Positions 32,862 through 45,790 of a DNA stretch of 64,000 bases are shown in pieces. The position numbers and the translations under genes are program-made. Each line of letters starts with the position of its first letter. Positions within the stretch are counted from its first letter, which is position 1. The DNA is taken from the NCBI RefSeq assembly GCF_038502225.1, contig NC_091293.1, positions 10,058,753 to 10,122,752 of the forward strand. The letters run 5' to 3'. A model generated the notes under the pieces. That model was not told the origin of the DNA. It did not search any database and was given only the letters and a program-made list of their open reading frames with translations. The DNA comes from Cherax quadricarinatus. Lineage: Eukaryota; Arthropoda; Malacostraca; Decapoda; Parastacidae.

Positions 32862-35010
32862 GTGCTAAATAAGGTGCTAAATAAGGTGCTAAATAAGGTG
32901 CTAAATAAGGTACTAAATAAGGTGCTAAATAAGGTGCTAAATAAGGTGCTAAATAAGGTACTAAATAAGGTGCTAAATAAGGTGCTAAATAAGGTGCTAA
33001 ATAAGGTGCTAAATAAGGTGCTAAATAAGGTGCTAAATAAGGTACTAAATAAGGTGCTAAATAAGGTGCTAAATAAGGTGCTAAATAAGGTGTTAAATAA
33101 GGTGCTAAATAAGGTGCTAAATAAGGTGCTAAATAAGGTGCTAAATAAGGTGCTAAATAAGGTACTAAATAAGGTGCTAAATAAGGTACTAAATAAGGTG
33201 ATAAATAAGGTGCTAAATAAGGTACTAAATAAGGTACTAAATAAGGTACTAAATAAGGTGCTAAATAAGGTACTAAATAAGGTACTAAATAAGGTGCTAA
33301 ATAAGGTGCTAAATAAGGTACTAAATAAGGTGCTAAATAAGGTGCTAAATAAGGTACTAAATAAGGTACTAAATAAGGTACTAAATAAGGTACTAAATAA
33401 GGTGCTATATAAGGTGCTAAATAAGGTACTAAATAAGGTGCTAAATAAGGTACTAAATAAGGTACTAAATAAGGTGCTAAATAAGGTGCTAAATAAGGTA
33501 CTAAATAAGGTACTAAATAAGGTACTAAATAAGGTGCTAAATAAGGTGCTAAATAAGGTGCTAAATAAGGTACTAAATAAGGTGCTAAATAAGGTGCTAA
33601 ATAAGGTACTAAATAAGGTACTAAATAAGGTACTAAATAAGGTGCTAAATAAGGTGCTAAATAAGGTACTAAATAAGGTGCTAAATAAGGTATTAAATAA
33701 GGTACTAAATAAGGTGCTAAATAAGGTGCTAAATAAGGTACTAAATAAGGTGCTAAATAAGGTACTAAATAAGGTGCTAAATAAGGTACTAAATTAGGTA
33801 CTAAATAAGGTGCTAAATAAGGTACTAAATAAGGTGCTAAATAAGGTACTAAATAAGGTACTAAATAAGGTACTAAATAAGGTGCTAAATAAGGTGCTAA
33901 ATAAGGTGCTAAATAAGGTGCTAAATAAGGTACTAAATAAGGTGCTAAATAAGGTACTAAATAAGGTGCTAAATAAGGTACTAAATAAGGTACTAAATAA
34001 GGTGCTAAATAAGGTGCTAAATAAGGTACTAAATAAGGTGCTAAATAAGGTACTAAATAAGGTGCTAAATAAGGTGGTACTAAATAAGGTGCTACTAAAT
34101 AAGGTACTAAATAAGGTGCTAAATAAGGTACTAAATAAGGTACTAAATAAGGTGCTAAATAAGGTAAATAAGGTGCTAAATAAGGTACTAAATAAGGTAC
34201 TAAATAAGGTACTAAATAAGGTGCTAAATAAGGTGCTAAATAAGGTGCTAAATAAGGTGGTGCTAAATAAGGTACTAAATAAGGTACTAAATAAGGTGCT
34301 AAATAAGGTGCTAAATAAGGTGCTAAATAAGGTACTAAATAAGGTGCTAAATAAGGTGCTAAATAAGGTACTAAATAAGGTACTAAATAAGGTACTAAAT
34401 AAGGTACTAAATAAGGTGCTAAATAAGGTGCTAAATAAGGTACTAAATAAGGTGCTAAATAAGGTATTAAATAAGGTACTAAATAAGGTGCTAAATAAGG
34501 TGCTAAATAAGGTACTAAATAAGGTGCTAAATAAGGTACTAAATAAGGTGCTAAATAAGGTACTAAATAAGGTACTAAATAAGGTGCTAAATAAGGTGCT
34601 AAATAAGGTGCTAAATTAGGTACTAAATAAGGTACTAAATAAGGTACTAAATAAGGTACTAAATAAGGTGCTAAATAAGGTGCTAAATAAGGTACTAAAT
34701 AAGGTGCTAAATAAGGTGCTAAATAAGGTACTAAATAAGGTACTAAATAAGGTACTAAATAAGGTGCTAAATAAGGTACTAAATAAGGTACTAAATAAGG
34801 TACTAAATAAGGTACTAAATAAGGTGCTAAATAAGGTACTAAATAAGGTGCTAAATAAGGTACTAAATAAGGTACTAAATAAGGTGCTAAATAAGGTGCT
34901 AAATAAGGTGCTAAATAAGGAACTAAATAAGGTACTAAATAAGGTACTAAATAAGGTACTAAATAAGGTGCTAAATAAGGTGCTAAATAAGGTACTAAAT
35001 AAGGTGCTAA
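32862..35010 (+). repeat. 12-bp satellite, ~178 units of gtRctaaataag
   Basis: Perfectly phased array of 12-bp units over ~2.15 kb. Two unit types alternate irregularly (ggtGctaaataa and ggtActaaataa). There are a few single-base variants (gttaaa, gataaa, ctatat, ctaaatt) and phase slips at ~34074-34092, 34163 and 34257. Because the unit is a multiple of three, one frame reads endless Val-Leu-Asn-Lys. This is not a gene. It lies in the family-1 spacer, about 130 bp before ORF2. Confidence 0.95.
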
Positions 35011-35140
35011 AGTGTAATATTTTTATTGTTTTTACTGTTATATTCCCTAGCTCCTTTATTTTTTTTTATTTTTTTTTTTAGCTTTAGAACATTTACATTG
35101 TCTTATACTTAAGTCTAGTTATATATTCACTATAAATCTT

Positions 35141-38018
35141 ATGATTACAAACATTTATCCTGATATCAACCTCTTATTAAATGACTTAAATGAATCAAAC
35201 ATCAACTGTAATTACTACACAGCAGAACAATCAAAGGCACTTCTCAGAGCCAACAACAACATAACTGACTTTAACTACAATATCAGATCTTTAAGCAAAC
35301 ATTACGATGACCTCATAGCATTACTAAATTCCCTGCATGCCAATATGTCCATCATTACTCTCACCAAAACCTGGCTAAAGAAAGATACCACAGATGTCTA
35401 TGCCATTCCTGGTTACACAGCTATACACAACTGTAGGTCAGACCAACAAGGGGGTGGCACAGCTATATACTACTCAGATCAACTAGAATGTATCAATAAT
35501 ACTTGCACAAGGGATGAACATGGGGAATATATAATAGCTAAATTCAAATCCAAATACCTACAAAAACCTCTCACAGTGATAAACATCTACAGAGTACCAC
35601 AGTCAAATATTAGCCGTTTTAGTGAAAACCTAGGAAGTATGATAACTGATGCACACATGAACAAAGATCGCTTACTACTCTCAGGTGACTTCAATATAAA
35701 TCTCCTGCAAGACCAGGACCCACATGTAACTGAATTCACAAACACTATGAGTAACTGCTTGTTGCTACCAACAGTAACAAATCCTACAAGAATTACAGAG
35801 ACTAGTGTTTCTCTACTAGACCACATCTGGACCAACACCATATCCCCTTTAAAATAAGGCATAATCACAGATAATACCAGAGACCACTACCCTACCTTTC
35901 TCATAACTAATCTAATCAAATTACCCAAGACACTACTAAATTAACCTTCAGGCTTCATAATGAGCCACCCATTAATAACTTCACAACAGCAAAGGCAAAC
36001 ATTGACTGGCAAACTGAGACAGAAATTTATAGAAATACTGGCGAATGTATTAATAATTTTCTAAAAACGACCCATTACCTCTATAACAAGCACTGCCTAA
36101 AAAAAAACTAAACAGATCACAGCTAAGAGACTGAACAGTTCCTGGCTAAAACCCAGCATCCTCAAATCCATAAATGGGTCAAATAACCAAAGACCAAACA
36201 TAACGTTACTCGTCAGTCCTAACCAGCCTGATAAGAAGAACAAAAAAAATTGTATTATGAGAACAGATTATCCAACTTAAAAGGTGATATAAAAAAGACC
36301 TGGAAAACCCTATCAGAAATTCTAGGAACAAAAAGATATCAGGAAACAGAACAATCACAACAACAAAACCAGATGAACCCCAACTCCCACTGACTGAAAC
36401 AGCACACAGATTCAATGTTTTCTTCTCCACCATAGGAGAAAACCATGCGGGTAAACTCCCAAGCTGAAATACCCTTCCTAATGACTACCTCACTGGCACC
36501 TACCCGAACACACTGCTCCTAGCTCCGACCAACCCAACAGAAGTCTCACTTATTATCAACATACTAAAGAACAAGACAGGAGATTTAAATTCCTTACCAC
36601 CCTTTATATATAAAAAAGCTTCACAAGTACTGTCACCAATCATTGCAACACTCTTTAACAAATCCATCGAATCCTCTACCTTCCCTACAGTTCTCAAAAT
36701 AGCGAGGGGTCACCCCGATACATAAGGGAGGAGATCAAGCAGACTTACACCCTCTCTCTAAAATCTTCGAAAAATTAATTCATAAGCGAATCTATTCCTA
36801 CCTCATCTCCCACAACATACTCAGCCCCTGTCAGTTTGGGTTCAGGCCTAAAAAAAATACGAATGAGGCTATTATACACATGCTAGAACAAATATACACT
36901 GCACTAGAGAAAATAGAAGTCCCATTGGGGATCTTCATTGATTTACATAAAGCTTTTGATACAGTTGACCATGATTTGTTACACATAAAATTATCACACT
37001 GTGGTATAAGAGGGCACTCCCTCAGCTACCTAAAGTCATACCTTAGCAAAAGAAGCCAATATGTGTACACAAATGGAGCAAACTCTTCAACGCAATCAAT
37101 TACAGTTGGCGTCCCACAGGGAAGTGTCCTTGGCCCTCTTCTCTTACTCATTTACATAAACGACCTACAAAATGCATCGCAACTACTCAAACCCACACTA
37201 TTTGCAGATGACACTACATACGTCTTCTCTCACCCGAGCCCAGTCATGCTAGCCAATACTGTGAATACCGAATTACAGAAAATATCTACCTGGATGATGA
37301 TTAACAAACTTACTCTCAATATTGACAAAACCTACTTCATTCAGTTTGGTAACAGAGCTACAGATGTTCCTCTTAACATAATGGTAAACGGATCACCTAT
37401 CACAAAGCTCACAGAGAGAAAATTATTAGGAATCCACCCTGATAATAGATTCAAATTTCAAATACATGTACAAAAAATTTCCAAGAAAATTTCCAAGACC
37501 GTAGGCATACTATCGAAGATACGGTACTATGTTCCACAGTCAGCCCTCCTGGCATAATATCACTCACTTATTTACCCCTATCTCACCTGTGGAATCTGTG
37601 TATGGGGCTCAACAACAATAAACCATCTCATACCATTAATTACTCAACAAAAGGCTGCAGTAAGAATAAAAAAAATCCCACTACAGGCATCATACTCTAC
37701 CAATATTCAAAACTCTAAAGTTACTCACCGTACAAAACATCTATACTTATTCCTGCACCTACTACATGCATAGGACACTTAACTCGGATATAAACCCTCC
37801 CCTCAAACATCTTACCAACCTCAACAGAACACATGACCATAACACAAAGCGCAGATCACTCTTTGATGTTCCCCATGTCCATCTCACACTGTAAAAACTC
37901 AATGCGCATAAAAGGCCTAAAGATCTGGAATTCATTACTTGTGAATACAAAAGAAACACTGTTTATCAATTCAAGACTCTTCTTAAAAACCACTTACTCA
38001 CCCACAACTAAATACTGA
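35141..38018 (+). pseudogene. Family-1 LINE ORF2 (APE + reverse transcriptase), broken
   Basis: The endonuclease domain is open from 35141 to 35857 (238 codons): NYNIRSLSKHYDDLIALLNS, TLTKTWLK (the usual Glu of TETWL is Lys), GGGTAIYYSD, LLLSGDFNINL and LLDHIWTN. After stops and frameshifts near 35857-36870, the RT palm is open at 36880-37557: GIFIDLHKAFDTVDHDLLHI (motif A), VGVPQGSVLGPLLLLIYIND (B), LFADDTTYVF (C) and LTLNIDKTYFIQFG. The C-terminal tail ends at 38018, a few bases before insertion C. It is not functional but is more complete than the minus-strand copy. Confidence 0.85.
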
Positions 38019-38024
38019 ATAATT

Positions 38025-39276
38025 TTTTTTTTATATTTTCTTTAAAATACAGTATACATTATACGTGTAAGCAAACATGTCACTAAACCAATCAACATGT
38101 AACAACAAAATTAAAGTACAACATACGTATACACAATCCAAAAAGAAAAAGAAACTTCACACAGGTGTACCAACAACATATCCAGAGAATCTACTTCAGC
38201 ACACTTAAACATCTTATGCCAAGTTTTATATACAAAACAATTCTTAAAGGTAAAAACCTCACCACATGCCACTAAAACCTATACATCCACCCCCCCCACA
38301 GCAAAGGTACATTTATAAAGTCGTACATATGTGCTCTGGAAGTAAAAGGTACTCCCCCCCTCATCAAATACTAACAAAACAATAACATACTATAAGAGCG
38401 CAGGATACTACTTGCTCTAAGTAACAATTATAAAAGCTTTGCCTAGCATACAAGGATAATATACTCTATATTTCAACACGGGTGCAATCCACCCAAGACT
38501 TCTTCATACACTATATACACTATAGCAGTATTAATACATGACATACACCGCTACTTAAACTCATATGCATACCTGCTCCAACAAAGTCATCTAAAATTGT
38601 ATTTACACAAAATCAATATACATTTCAATATTACCTTACATATACTCTTACATGTGACTTTAAACATTAAAATAGCAAAGGGAAACCAACAGCGTGTACT
38701 TAAAATATATAACACTACCCTACACATATAGTGTCACACGACATGTACTATATAATCTTAACCAGGCCACTGAAACATTATATGTTAGGCCTTATGTGCC
38801 AAAATACAATCTCGTTACTCATTACACGTTACTCATTACAGCTATTTAAACTTCGAACCTTCAGGTATACAGAAATTGTGTCTTACAGAATGCATCCTAC
38901 AAGAAGGGAAACCCCGGACTTCGTATCACAGCATATTCGATACAGTCATATGGCATACCTTAGTAACACCATGTAGTATGTGCTTTCTATAACATCTTTG
39001 AAGGCACTCTCACAATAACGAACAGTCATTCTCACACACACAAAAACTTTAAGATTCTACCCTTTCATTCACCTTGTATACACACAATGATGTAGTGCTC
39101 CAATACATTACGTACATGTACTATCCAAAATCTTCACAACATAAAGGGAACACATGTGTAAAAACACCACCTACACCACACTCACTACTCAGGAAAAGCA
39201 TAAATGTATCAGTGCAAATCCAGTCACACACTTTAAAAGCCATCCACACATCTCCGCTCAAGAAACTAGCCCGTCG
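38025..39276 (-). other. Copy C 3' UTR
   Basis: About 1.25 kb of AT-rich sequence without genes. Confidence 0.6.
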
Positions 39277-42200
39277 CTACCCCTTTACACTTAAATCCCG
39301 TAAATCCTTTAACTTAAAACTCCGGTATCCCTCAGTAAACACTGTCTCCCACCTTCCCCCATAAAGATCCCTATTGCGACACTTAGTTCTATAAATGGTG
39401 GCCGCTAACACCTTTATTCTTTCATCCACACCCACCTCCCTCACAGCCCAAGACGTATAAATAAAATCAGTGACCACATAAGCAACCGCATTCACCACCA
39501 TCTGACTCATCCCACCTATATCTAAACTTAACACCCTTAACACCTGTAACCCTTCCCCACCCACTAACCTAACTACCCTACCTAACCATACCCTCACAGC
39601 TTCTAAACAATTACAAAAATACACCGCATGAAAAATAGTCTCGGAACATCCACACGCTTTGCACTCCCCACCCTCCCTTAGTCTCCTATTAAATAACACA
39701 ACACCAGACGGCAAGATTCCATGTAGAAACCTAAACATTACCTCCCTTACACCTGGTTTAATACGCAATTGCCGTAAACATTTCCAGATATTCCCCCACG
39801 CATACATGGGGTATGCCCCCTCAACTGCCGCCACCACAGACCCACCCCCCACCCTCTCAAGAATCCTCAATTTAAGGCGCTTCGGATCCCTCACCGTCAT
39901 TAAAACCCTCAACATGGCCTCACCAATCATTAAATCCTTCCCCCCCACCATCGTTGCATATCCATACGCAGTTTTTCTAGCCCCCCTCTCCTCGCCCCCA
40001 CCTCCCTCAAATACCCGCGTTTTAGATACACACTCATCATACGCTTTTCTAAAGGTATAAGCCCCAGCCCCCCGTGGCTAACGGGAAGCATCACCACCCC
40101 TCTACTTCGCCAGTCACAACCCGATCCCCATATAAATCGGAAAATCCCATGTTGCAACCGTTGCACCTCTCGCCGCCTCAGTGGGTATATTGCCACCACG
40201 TGCCATATCTTACTATACAACAGGACGTTCGTCACAATGACCCTCTGATACAACGTTAGCTGTGCCGTCCTCAAACCACCCAATCTTTTCAATACCCCAT
40301 CCACGGTGCACATCGAATTTACCTCTTGTGCGACCCTATCATTCTTAGCATACACTATCCCACAAATCAATAGCTGATCCACCACGCTCCACCCGCGCCC
40401 TACAGTCCCACCTCTATTTACGTGATTGCCTAGGTCCACATACTTAGACTTTGCCACATTAATTTCCATCCCAGTAGCCTCGCCAAACACATCTACCACC
40501 TTTCCTACCTTGTGTAAATCCTTCTCATCCCTCACCAATACAGTTGTGTCATCCACATAACCCACAATACCCGGCCGACCCTCTCGTTCATTACTAACCC
40601 CTCCACTTGTGATACTCCACCTAACTGCCCTATAAAAGGGATCCTGGAGACACGCAAACAATATTTGCGATAGAGGCCAACCCTGTCGCAAACCCCTTCC
40701 CATCTGAATGTTAACACCTAGCCTTCCATTAACCTGTACTCTCATAGATGCTCCCTGATACAATGTTTTCGCCCAAGATATAATTTCCTTCCCGAATCCC
40801 TGCCAACGCATGAACCTCCATAACGCATCCCTCTCCACACTATCGTAAGCAGCTCGCCAATCCAATGCCAACACACCCCCACCCCCCAACTCCCCCCTCT
40901 GTTCTATAAAACTTCTAAGAACTCCATGCCCTTCATACATTGTCCTACCCGGTACCCCATATTGTCCTCTGTCAATTATGTTACCTATCACCTTTTTTAT
41001 TCTATTCCCTAATATCCGTGCAAATAACTTATAATCGCCACACATAAGCGATATTGCTCGGTAATCCTCTACCGTAGTCTGTCCACCTTTCGGAACTAAT
41101 ACCACGACAGCAGTCCTTTGCTGCTCACCCATTTCCCCATCATCCTTCATTACATTGAATAACCTAACTAAAAATCCTCTCAATACTTCCCAATTCCTAA
41201 CGTAAAAATCATTAGGCAACCCATCTACACCTGGCGCCTTACCTAAACTTGCACCAGACAAAGCGTGCAAAATCTCACTTTCCGTGATCGGACCTTCTAA
41301 TGTTACCCTATCTATACCATCAATCTCACATTGCACGAAACCTCCCATTTCCTTTAAAGCCTCATCTCGAATACCTCCGTTTTGTGCATATGACCTAAAC
41401 CATGCATCTAGATAACTACTCATACCCTCTGTCGTCACTAATACCTGCCCCTCTCTATACCCTTCCATCCCCACATGAACAGTTAATCCCATCATCTCCG
41501 TCGCCACTCTTCTCTTACGCTGTCTCCTCAACACGCATGCCGAAGGCCTGTCACCCCATAACACCTCTTCCAGCCCACCCAAAACTCACGCGCCATCAAA
41601 TCTTTCATTTTGCAAATCCCTGATATGCTCCTTTAATCCCTCAATATCGTCCACCGGATAACTAGCACTCCCACGCTCGTAGCAAGCTCTCAACTGCCCC
41701 TCAAGATAAGATTGGTACCCATACTTCAACCTGTTATATTCCCTCCCACTACGAATATAAAATTCCCTAATACGAGATTTCGCCACAGAGTCCCACCAAC
41801 TAACCAGTTCACTATTCCCAGGCGCCTCCGCCACCAACTCATCCCACAATTGAACAAATGACTGTCGAGACTCTTCTTCCTGCAACAACTTTACATTCAA
41901 CTTCCAAAACCCCTTACACCTTCTTGGCAACCCCTCCCAACCTATATCCACCAAAACACCCCTGTGATCAGAAAATACTACGTCCATTACCCTCACACTA
42001 TGTATTACGACTGTCCTGGGCACGTATAATCGATCGAGCCTAGCCGCATACCCACGTTTAATAAATGTGTGCTCCACCACCTCACCTCCCTCAACATCTG
42101 TCAATCCTACCCCGGATAACAATTCTCCCAATATCCTCAAACAATGCCCTGCCCCCTCGGTTCAACATCCTTACTCCTTATCACACAGTTTCAGTCACCT

Positions 42201-42592
42201 CCTATCACAGCAACCCCCGGAAATCCACGCAAATAATATACCAGAACGTCCCTCACGAATTTATTCTTTATCCTCACATCTCCCTCTGCTGGACCATACA
42301 CACACACCAACGTCATCTGTACCTGACCCCATAACCCATCCACACGAATCACCCTCCCCTCTCCCCCCTCACTATGCCTGACAACCAACGGGCTAGTTTC
42401 TTTCACCAAAATGGCCACACCTCCTTTCAATCTGACTGCATGCTCAACATACACATTATACCCATCCACCTTCAACTCATAACCCGGTCTATAATTGTGT
42501 TCCTGCAAGAACACAGAGTCAACATCATGACACACCAAATATTCCTTAAACCACTCACACTTTCTCTGAGACCTCAAGCCATTGATGTTCAA
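39277..42592 (-). pseudogene. Family-2 LINE ORF2, copy C (APE + RT), lightly damaged
   Basis: Endonuclease: SVFLQEHNYRPGYELKVDGY, GGVAILVKETSP, a frame break near 42140-42190 at the GDWN box, then VVFSDHRGVLVDIGW with Asp/His intact. A stop follows at ~41583. From 41582 down, one 550-codon frame carries GKAPGVDGLPNDFYVRNWEV, VVLVPKGG, DYRAISLMCGDYKLFARILG, LALDWRAAYDSVERDALW, GLRQGWPLSQILFACLQDPF (the usual QGC is QGW) and GYVDDTTVLV with YVDD intact. The tail continues in another frame (39277-39951) with the zinc motif CKACGCSETIFHAVYFC. There are about three breaks in total. Confidence 0.85.
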
Positions 42593-42659
42593 TGTCAGGC
42601 ACTTAAAACCGACAAAGGGGGTTTCCCTCTTGACACTACCGACTTATCACCTGATCGTT

Positions 42660-43850
42660 TCATTGCACCCTTTTCCCTCCCCCCCCTTTCTGGCCACCCT
42701 TACACAACCCCTGCCCCTGGGCGCCACTTGAACCTCTCCACATGGCTTCCGCCCATGTTTTCTTCCCAGGTCGTTGTGCGGGCGTAAGCACGTCGGAATC
42801 AGAAAGCACTGCTGCGCGCTTTCGCGTCGTACCCTCGACCTGCATCAAGTCATCCAGCTCAGTGCCATGATGAACCTCCACCTCCACAGTTCTCACCAAC
42901 TGGGCATCCTTACGACACACTTCAGGCCGGGCTGGCATCACCACGCCCTCCTCAACTGCAGACCCATGATCCAGGTCTGTACCAACATCCTGACAAGGAC
43001 TCTCATTACCCAAAATGTTCTCAAACGTCGACACTATCGTCGTTTCCGTGTCGCTACCATTCGCTTCCGCAATGACCTCATCCAGCACTTGTACAACGTC
43101 CAGGGAATTGATGTCGTCCCCCCGCATAGCCCCTGCCATCTCCTTTTCTTCGGCCCTCTCAACCTCCTCACTCCATGTCAAACTCTGCTGAGGCAGAGTC
43201 AAAAACAGTTGATCTTGATCCTCTCTCCTTTCCTCCACATCTCGTCGTTGCTGCTGGTCCTTATCACCACGTCTTCTTTCACATTGCACAGCCAGGTGAT
43301 CATACGACCCGCACAAACGGCAAGTGCTTTGCTGCCCAGCGTATGTTACAAAAACCTGAGTCCTGAAATCTTCTATCACCACGTACGATGGAATTGGATG
43401 TCTGAGCGTCATCTTGACAGAGAATGCACCCTCAGGTATCCCCATATACGGGCCAGCTGACCACCTTCCTTCAGTAATCGTATGTATTGTGCCGTATTTA
43501 CACATAATGAACCGGATGTCAGATGCATCCGCCTCGAATGGCACATTCCTGATCTTAACCCATGTGTAATAGCTGGACACATCATGCAGCCGCACCGTCA
43601 CAGCATGGTTAACTGGTATGGCCACCTCTTGAAACTTATTCACCTCTGCCTCATACACAGTCGCCGAACTAAATTTTACAAAAATCCTCTTCGTACCTTT
43701 CAGTGCAAGTCCACAAATTTCCTCATTGGCTATTCTGTAGGTATCTCTGATGATTGCAGGCAAAAGCAACTCCATTGATGGCCCCGTTACAGCTCCACTG
43801 GTTAATTCAATGCAGACAGTATTTACCTTGCGCCGGCGAGCCTGCGCCAT
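42660..43850 (-). CDS. Family-2 LINE ORF1, copy C (RRM-like + CCHC knuckle)
   Basis: Open for 396 codons from MAQARRRKVNTVCIELTSGA. This start is chosen because it matches copies A and E, though the frame is open to 43955. The domains are LLPAIIRDTYRIANEEICGL, then the RRM-like SYYTWVKIRNVPFEADASDI with CKYGTIHTI, then the knuckle CRLCGSYDHLAVQC (CX2CX4HX4C), then an acidic tail ending VLTPAQRPGKKTWAEAMWRG. Predicted RNA-binding partner of ORF2 in the LINE ribonucleoprotein. Confidence 0.87.
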   Translation of the reverse strand: MAQARRRKVNTVCIELTSGAVTGPSMELLLPAIIRDTYRIANEEICGLALKGTKRIFVKFSSATVYEAEVNKFQEVAIPVNHAVTVRLHDVSSYYTWVKIRNVPFEADASDIRFIMCKYGTIHTITEGRWSAGPYMGIPEGAFSVKMTLRHPIPSYVVIEDFRTQVFVTYAGQQSTCRLCGSYDHLAVQCERRRGDKDQQQRRDVEERREDQDQLFLTLPQQSLTWSEEVERAEEKEMAGAMRGDDINSLDVVQVLDEVIAEANGSDTETTIVSTFENILGNESPCQDVGTDLDHGSAVEEGVVMPARPEVCRKDAQLVRTVEVEVHHGTELDDLMQVEGTTRKRAAVLSDSDVLTPAQRPGKKTWAEAMWRGSSGAQGQGLCKGGQKGGGGKRVQ

Positions 43851-43946
43851 GTTGGTGAAAATAATACTGCCACCAGACAACTCCAGGGGGCAGCAGCAGC
43901 ACACGTCCTCTCCACTCAAGGGTTGAGAGACGAATACTGAATAATT

Positions 43947-44406
43947 GTATCTCATGAATGTATAACCTGCGACCCTATCAAAGTATGTTTTTTTTTTTAA
44001 TTACATTACCTAATAAAATACTCCATTCTTCTCCATGCTCTTGAATGCACAGTTACTCATCTAATGACCATATGACCTGTTTCTGCACTGCAAATCATTG
44101 ATTTTATTTGATTTGATTGGTTTAATAAATTGTATGACTTCATTTAGTATATTGATCATTTTGTTATATTATACATTGTACTGCTACAAATTTGTACAAC
44201 TATAATGCTTCTTAATTGAAATGTTCAAATTTCATAGTTTAAAATACTCATTTGTACTTCATGTTGTAATTTGTTCACTGCAATTTTTACCACTGAATAT
44301 ATCATTGCTTAGTTAATCTTAAGTTAATTTTAAGTCTGTCCATAATGCTCTGCATACAAGGGGTTTTTGGCATGTACACCCAACTACTACAATTCCTTGC
44401 ACAACT
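43947..44406 (+). other. Family-1 LINE 3' UTR fragment
   Basis: Non-coding. It matches in reverse complement the minus-strand copy at about 10690-10965 (for example ccataatgctctgcatacaa and ggggtttttggcatg). The last 16 bases, aattccttgcacaact (44391-44406), are the left TSD of insertion B. Confidence 0.8.
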
Positions 44407-44533
44407 CACATTCGCTGCCTGACCACGGTAGCGTGCGGTTGTGCTCTGCACCTCTCTGCTGTTTTCAGGCGAGCTACCTCATTTCGTCACTCAACCTTTG
44501 AGTAGTGAGGACGTGCGCTGCTCATTTTCCAAC

Positions 44534-45729
44534 ATGGCACTGCATAGCAACAGGCGCATCAACACTGTTTGCGTTGAGTTGACCCGTGGGGCTGTCACGG
44601 GAGCCACGATGGATTTGTTACTACAGGCGATTATTCGTGATACCTACGGTATCGCAAATGAAGAGATATGTGGTGTAGCACGGATCTTCGACACGGATCT
44701 TCGTTAAAATGACGTCAGCAAATGTCTACGAAGCGGTGGTGGATAAGTATCAAGAGACCATTATAGCCGTCAATTCAGCTGTATCAGTACGTCTTCATGA
44801 TGTATCACGACACTACACATGGGTAAAAATCAGGAATGTCCCTTTTGAGGTGACTGATTTTGTTATAAAAGATGAACTACGTAATTATGGTACGGTTCAT
44901 ATGGCCTCTGCAGGTCGGTGGGCCACTGGACCTTATGCTGGAAGTTTGGAGGGAACATATTCAGTCAAAATGACCTTACGCCATCCCATACCATCCTATA
45001 TTATGTTGCAAGCATTTCGAACTCAAGTATATGTAACATATGCGGGGCAACGTCGTACGTGTCGGCTGTGTGGGTCGTATGACCACATAGTGGCACAGTG
45101 TGGTAAGCGTCGTGGGAATCTCCAAATATCGCAACAGCAACAATCAGAAGAGGTCGAGGAAGTTGAGGGACGAGAACAGTCTTATGCTAACCCGTCTCGA
45201 CAACGGTCATCTTGGAGTGAAGAGGTAGAAAAGGCACAGGAGAATGCTTTGGAGGATGCAAAACAGCGAGAAGAATCACCGTCACTGGACATAAATAAAG
45301 TATTTGAAGAGACTGCCCACTGTGGGGGAAGAGGATGTAGCGGCGTCTTTAGTGAAGGCACTGGATGTTTTGTTAGACGAGTCGATCGTCAACCATGTGG
45401 AGGATCCAGGTGCAATTTTGGGATCCGTTGAGCATCATGGTGAGGCGACGGATGAAAGCATTGAGTCCAGTGTGTCGCATGGTATGATGGTGAATGTAGC
45501 AGAAGTGGAGGTGCATCACGATAGTACTAAAGAAATCCCAATGCAGGTGGAGGGTAGGACGCAAAAGCGAACTACGACTCCATCGGACTCAGACGACGTG
45601 CTTACTCCTGCCCAAAGGCCAGGAAAAAAGTCTTGGGCGGATGTACAGAGGAAAGGGAACAGTGAATCCACGAAACAAGAGTTTATCAAGGTGGTTCCCA
45701 AAAAAGGGGGAGGGATAGAGGTGTTGTAA
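44534..45729 (+). pseudogene. Family-2 LINE ORF1, copy B (broken)
   Basis: Starts MALHSNRRINTVCVELTRGA. A small deletion/duplication at ~44680-44710 (gatcttcg repeated) removes LNG from the GVALNGTTRIF block and shifts the frame. The RRM-like domain (HYTWVKIRNVPFEVTDFVIK, NYGTVHMAS) and the knuckle CRLCGSYDHIVAQC are intact in the next frame. A second shift near 45310 moves the acidic tail (VLTPAQRPGKKSWADVQRK) into the frame ending at 45729. Confidence 0.87.
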
Positions 45730-45790
45730 AATGTATAAGTGAAAAGTCTATACCTAGAACGAAAGGAAAATCCCATTAATTGACTTTAAG

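Larger units (their letters stand above)
38025..43932 (-). mobile_element. Family-2 LINE, copy C
   Basis: Minus strand, inserted in the 3' UTR of the family-1 LINE. TSD aatactgaataatt at 38011-38024 and 43933-43946. Removing it restores aatactgaataattgtatct, which matches the uninterrupted minus-strand family-1 copy near 10955-10970. The 3' terminus is ttttaaagaaaatataaaaa, a variant in which the AATAAA is mutated to AAGAAA. ORF1 is open and ORF2 has few breaks. Confidence 0.9.

Noticed and set aside
32862..35010. Telomeric repeat
   Set aside because: The 12-bp unit ggtRctaaataa is not the arthropod TTAGG repeat, and the array is internal to a LINE.
32805..35081. ORFs of repeated Val-Leu-Asn-Lys
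   Set aside because: A direct consequence of a 12-bp satellite. The other frames hit TAA in every unit.
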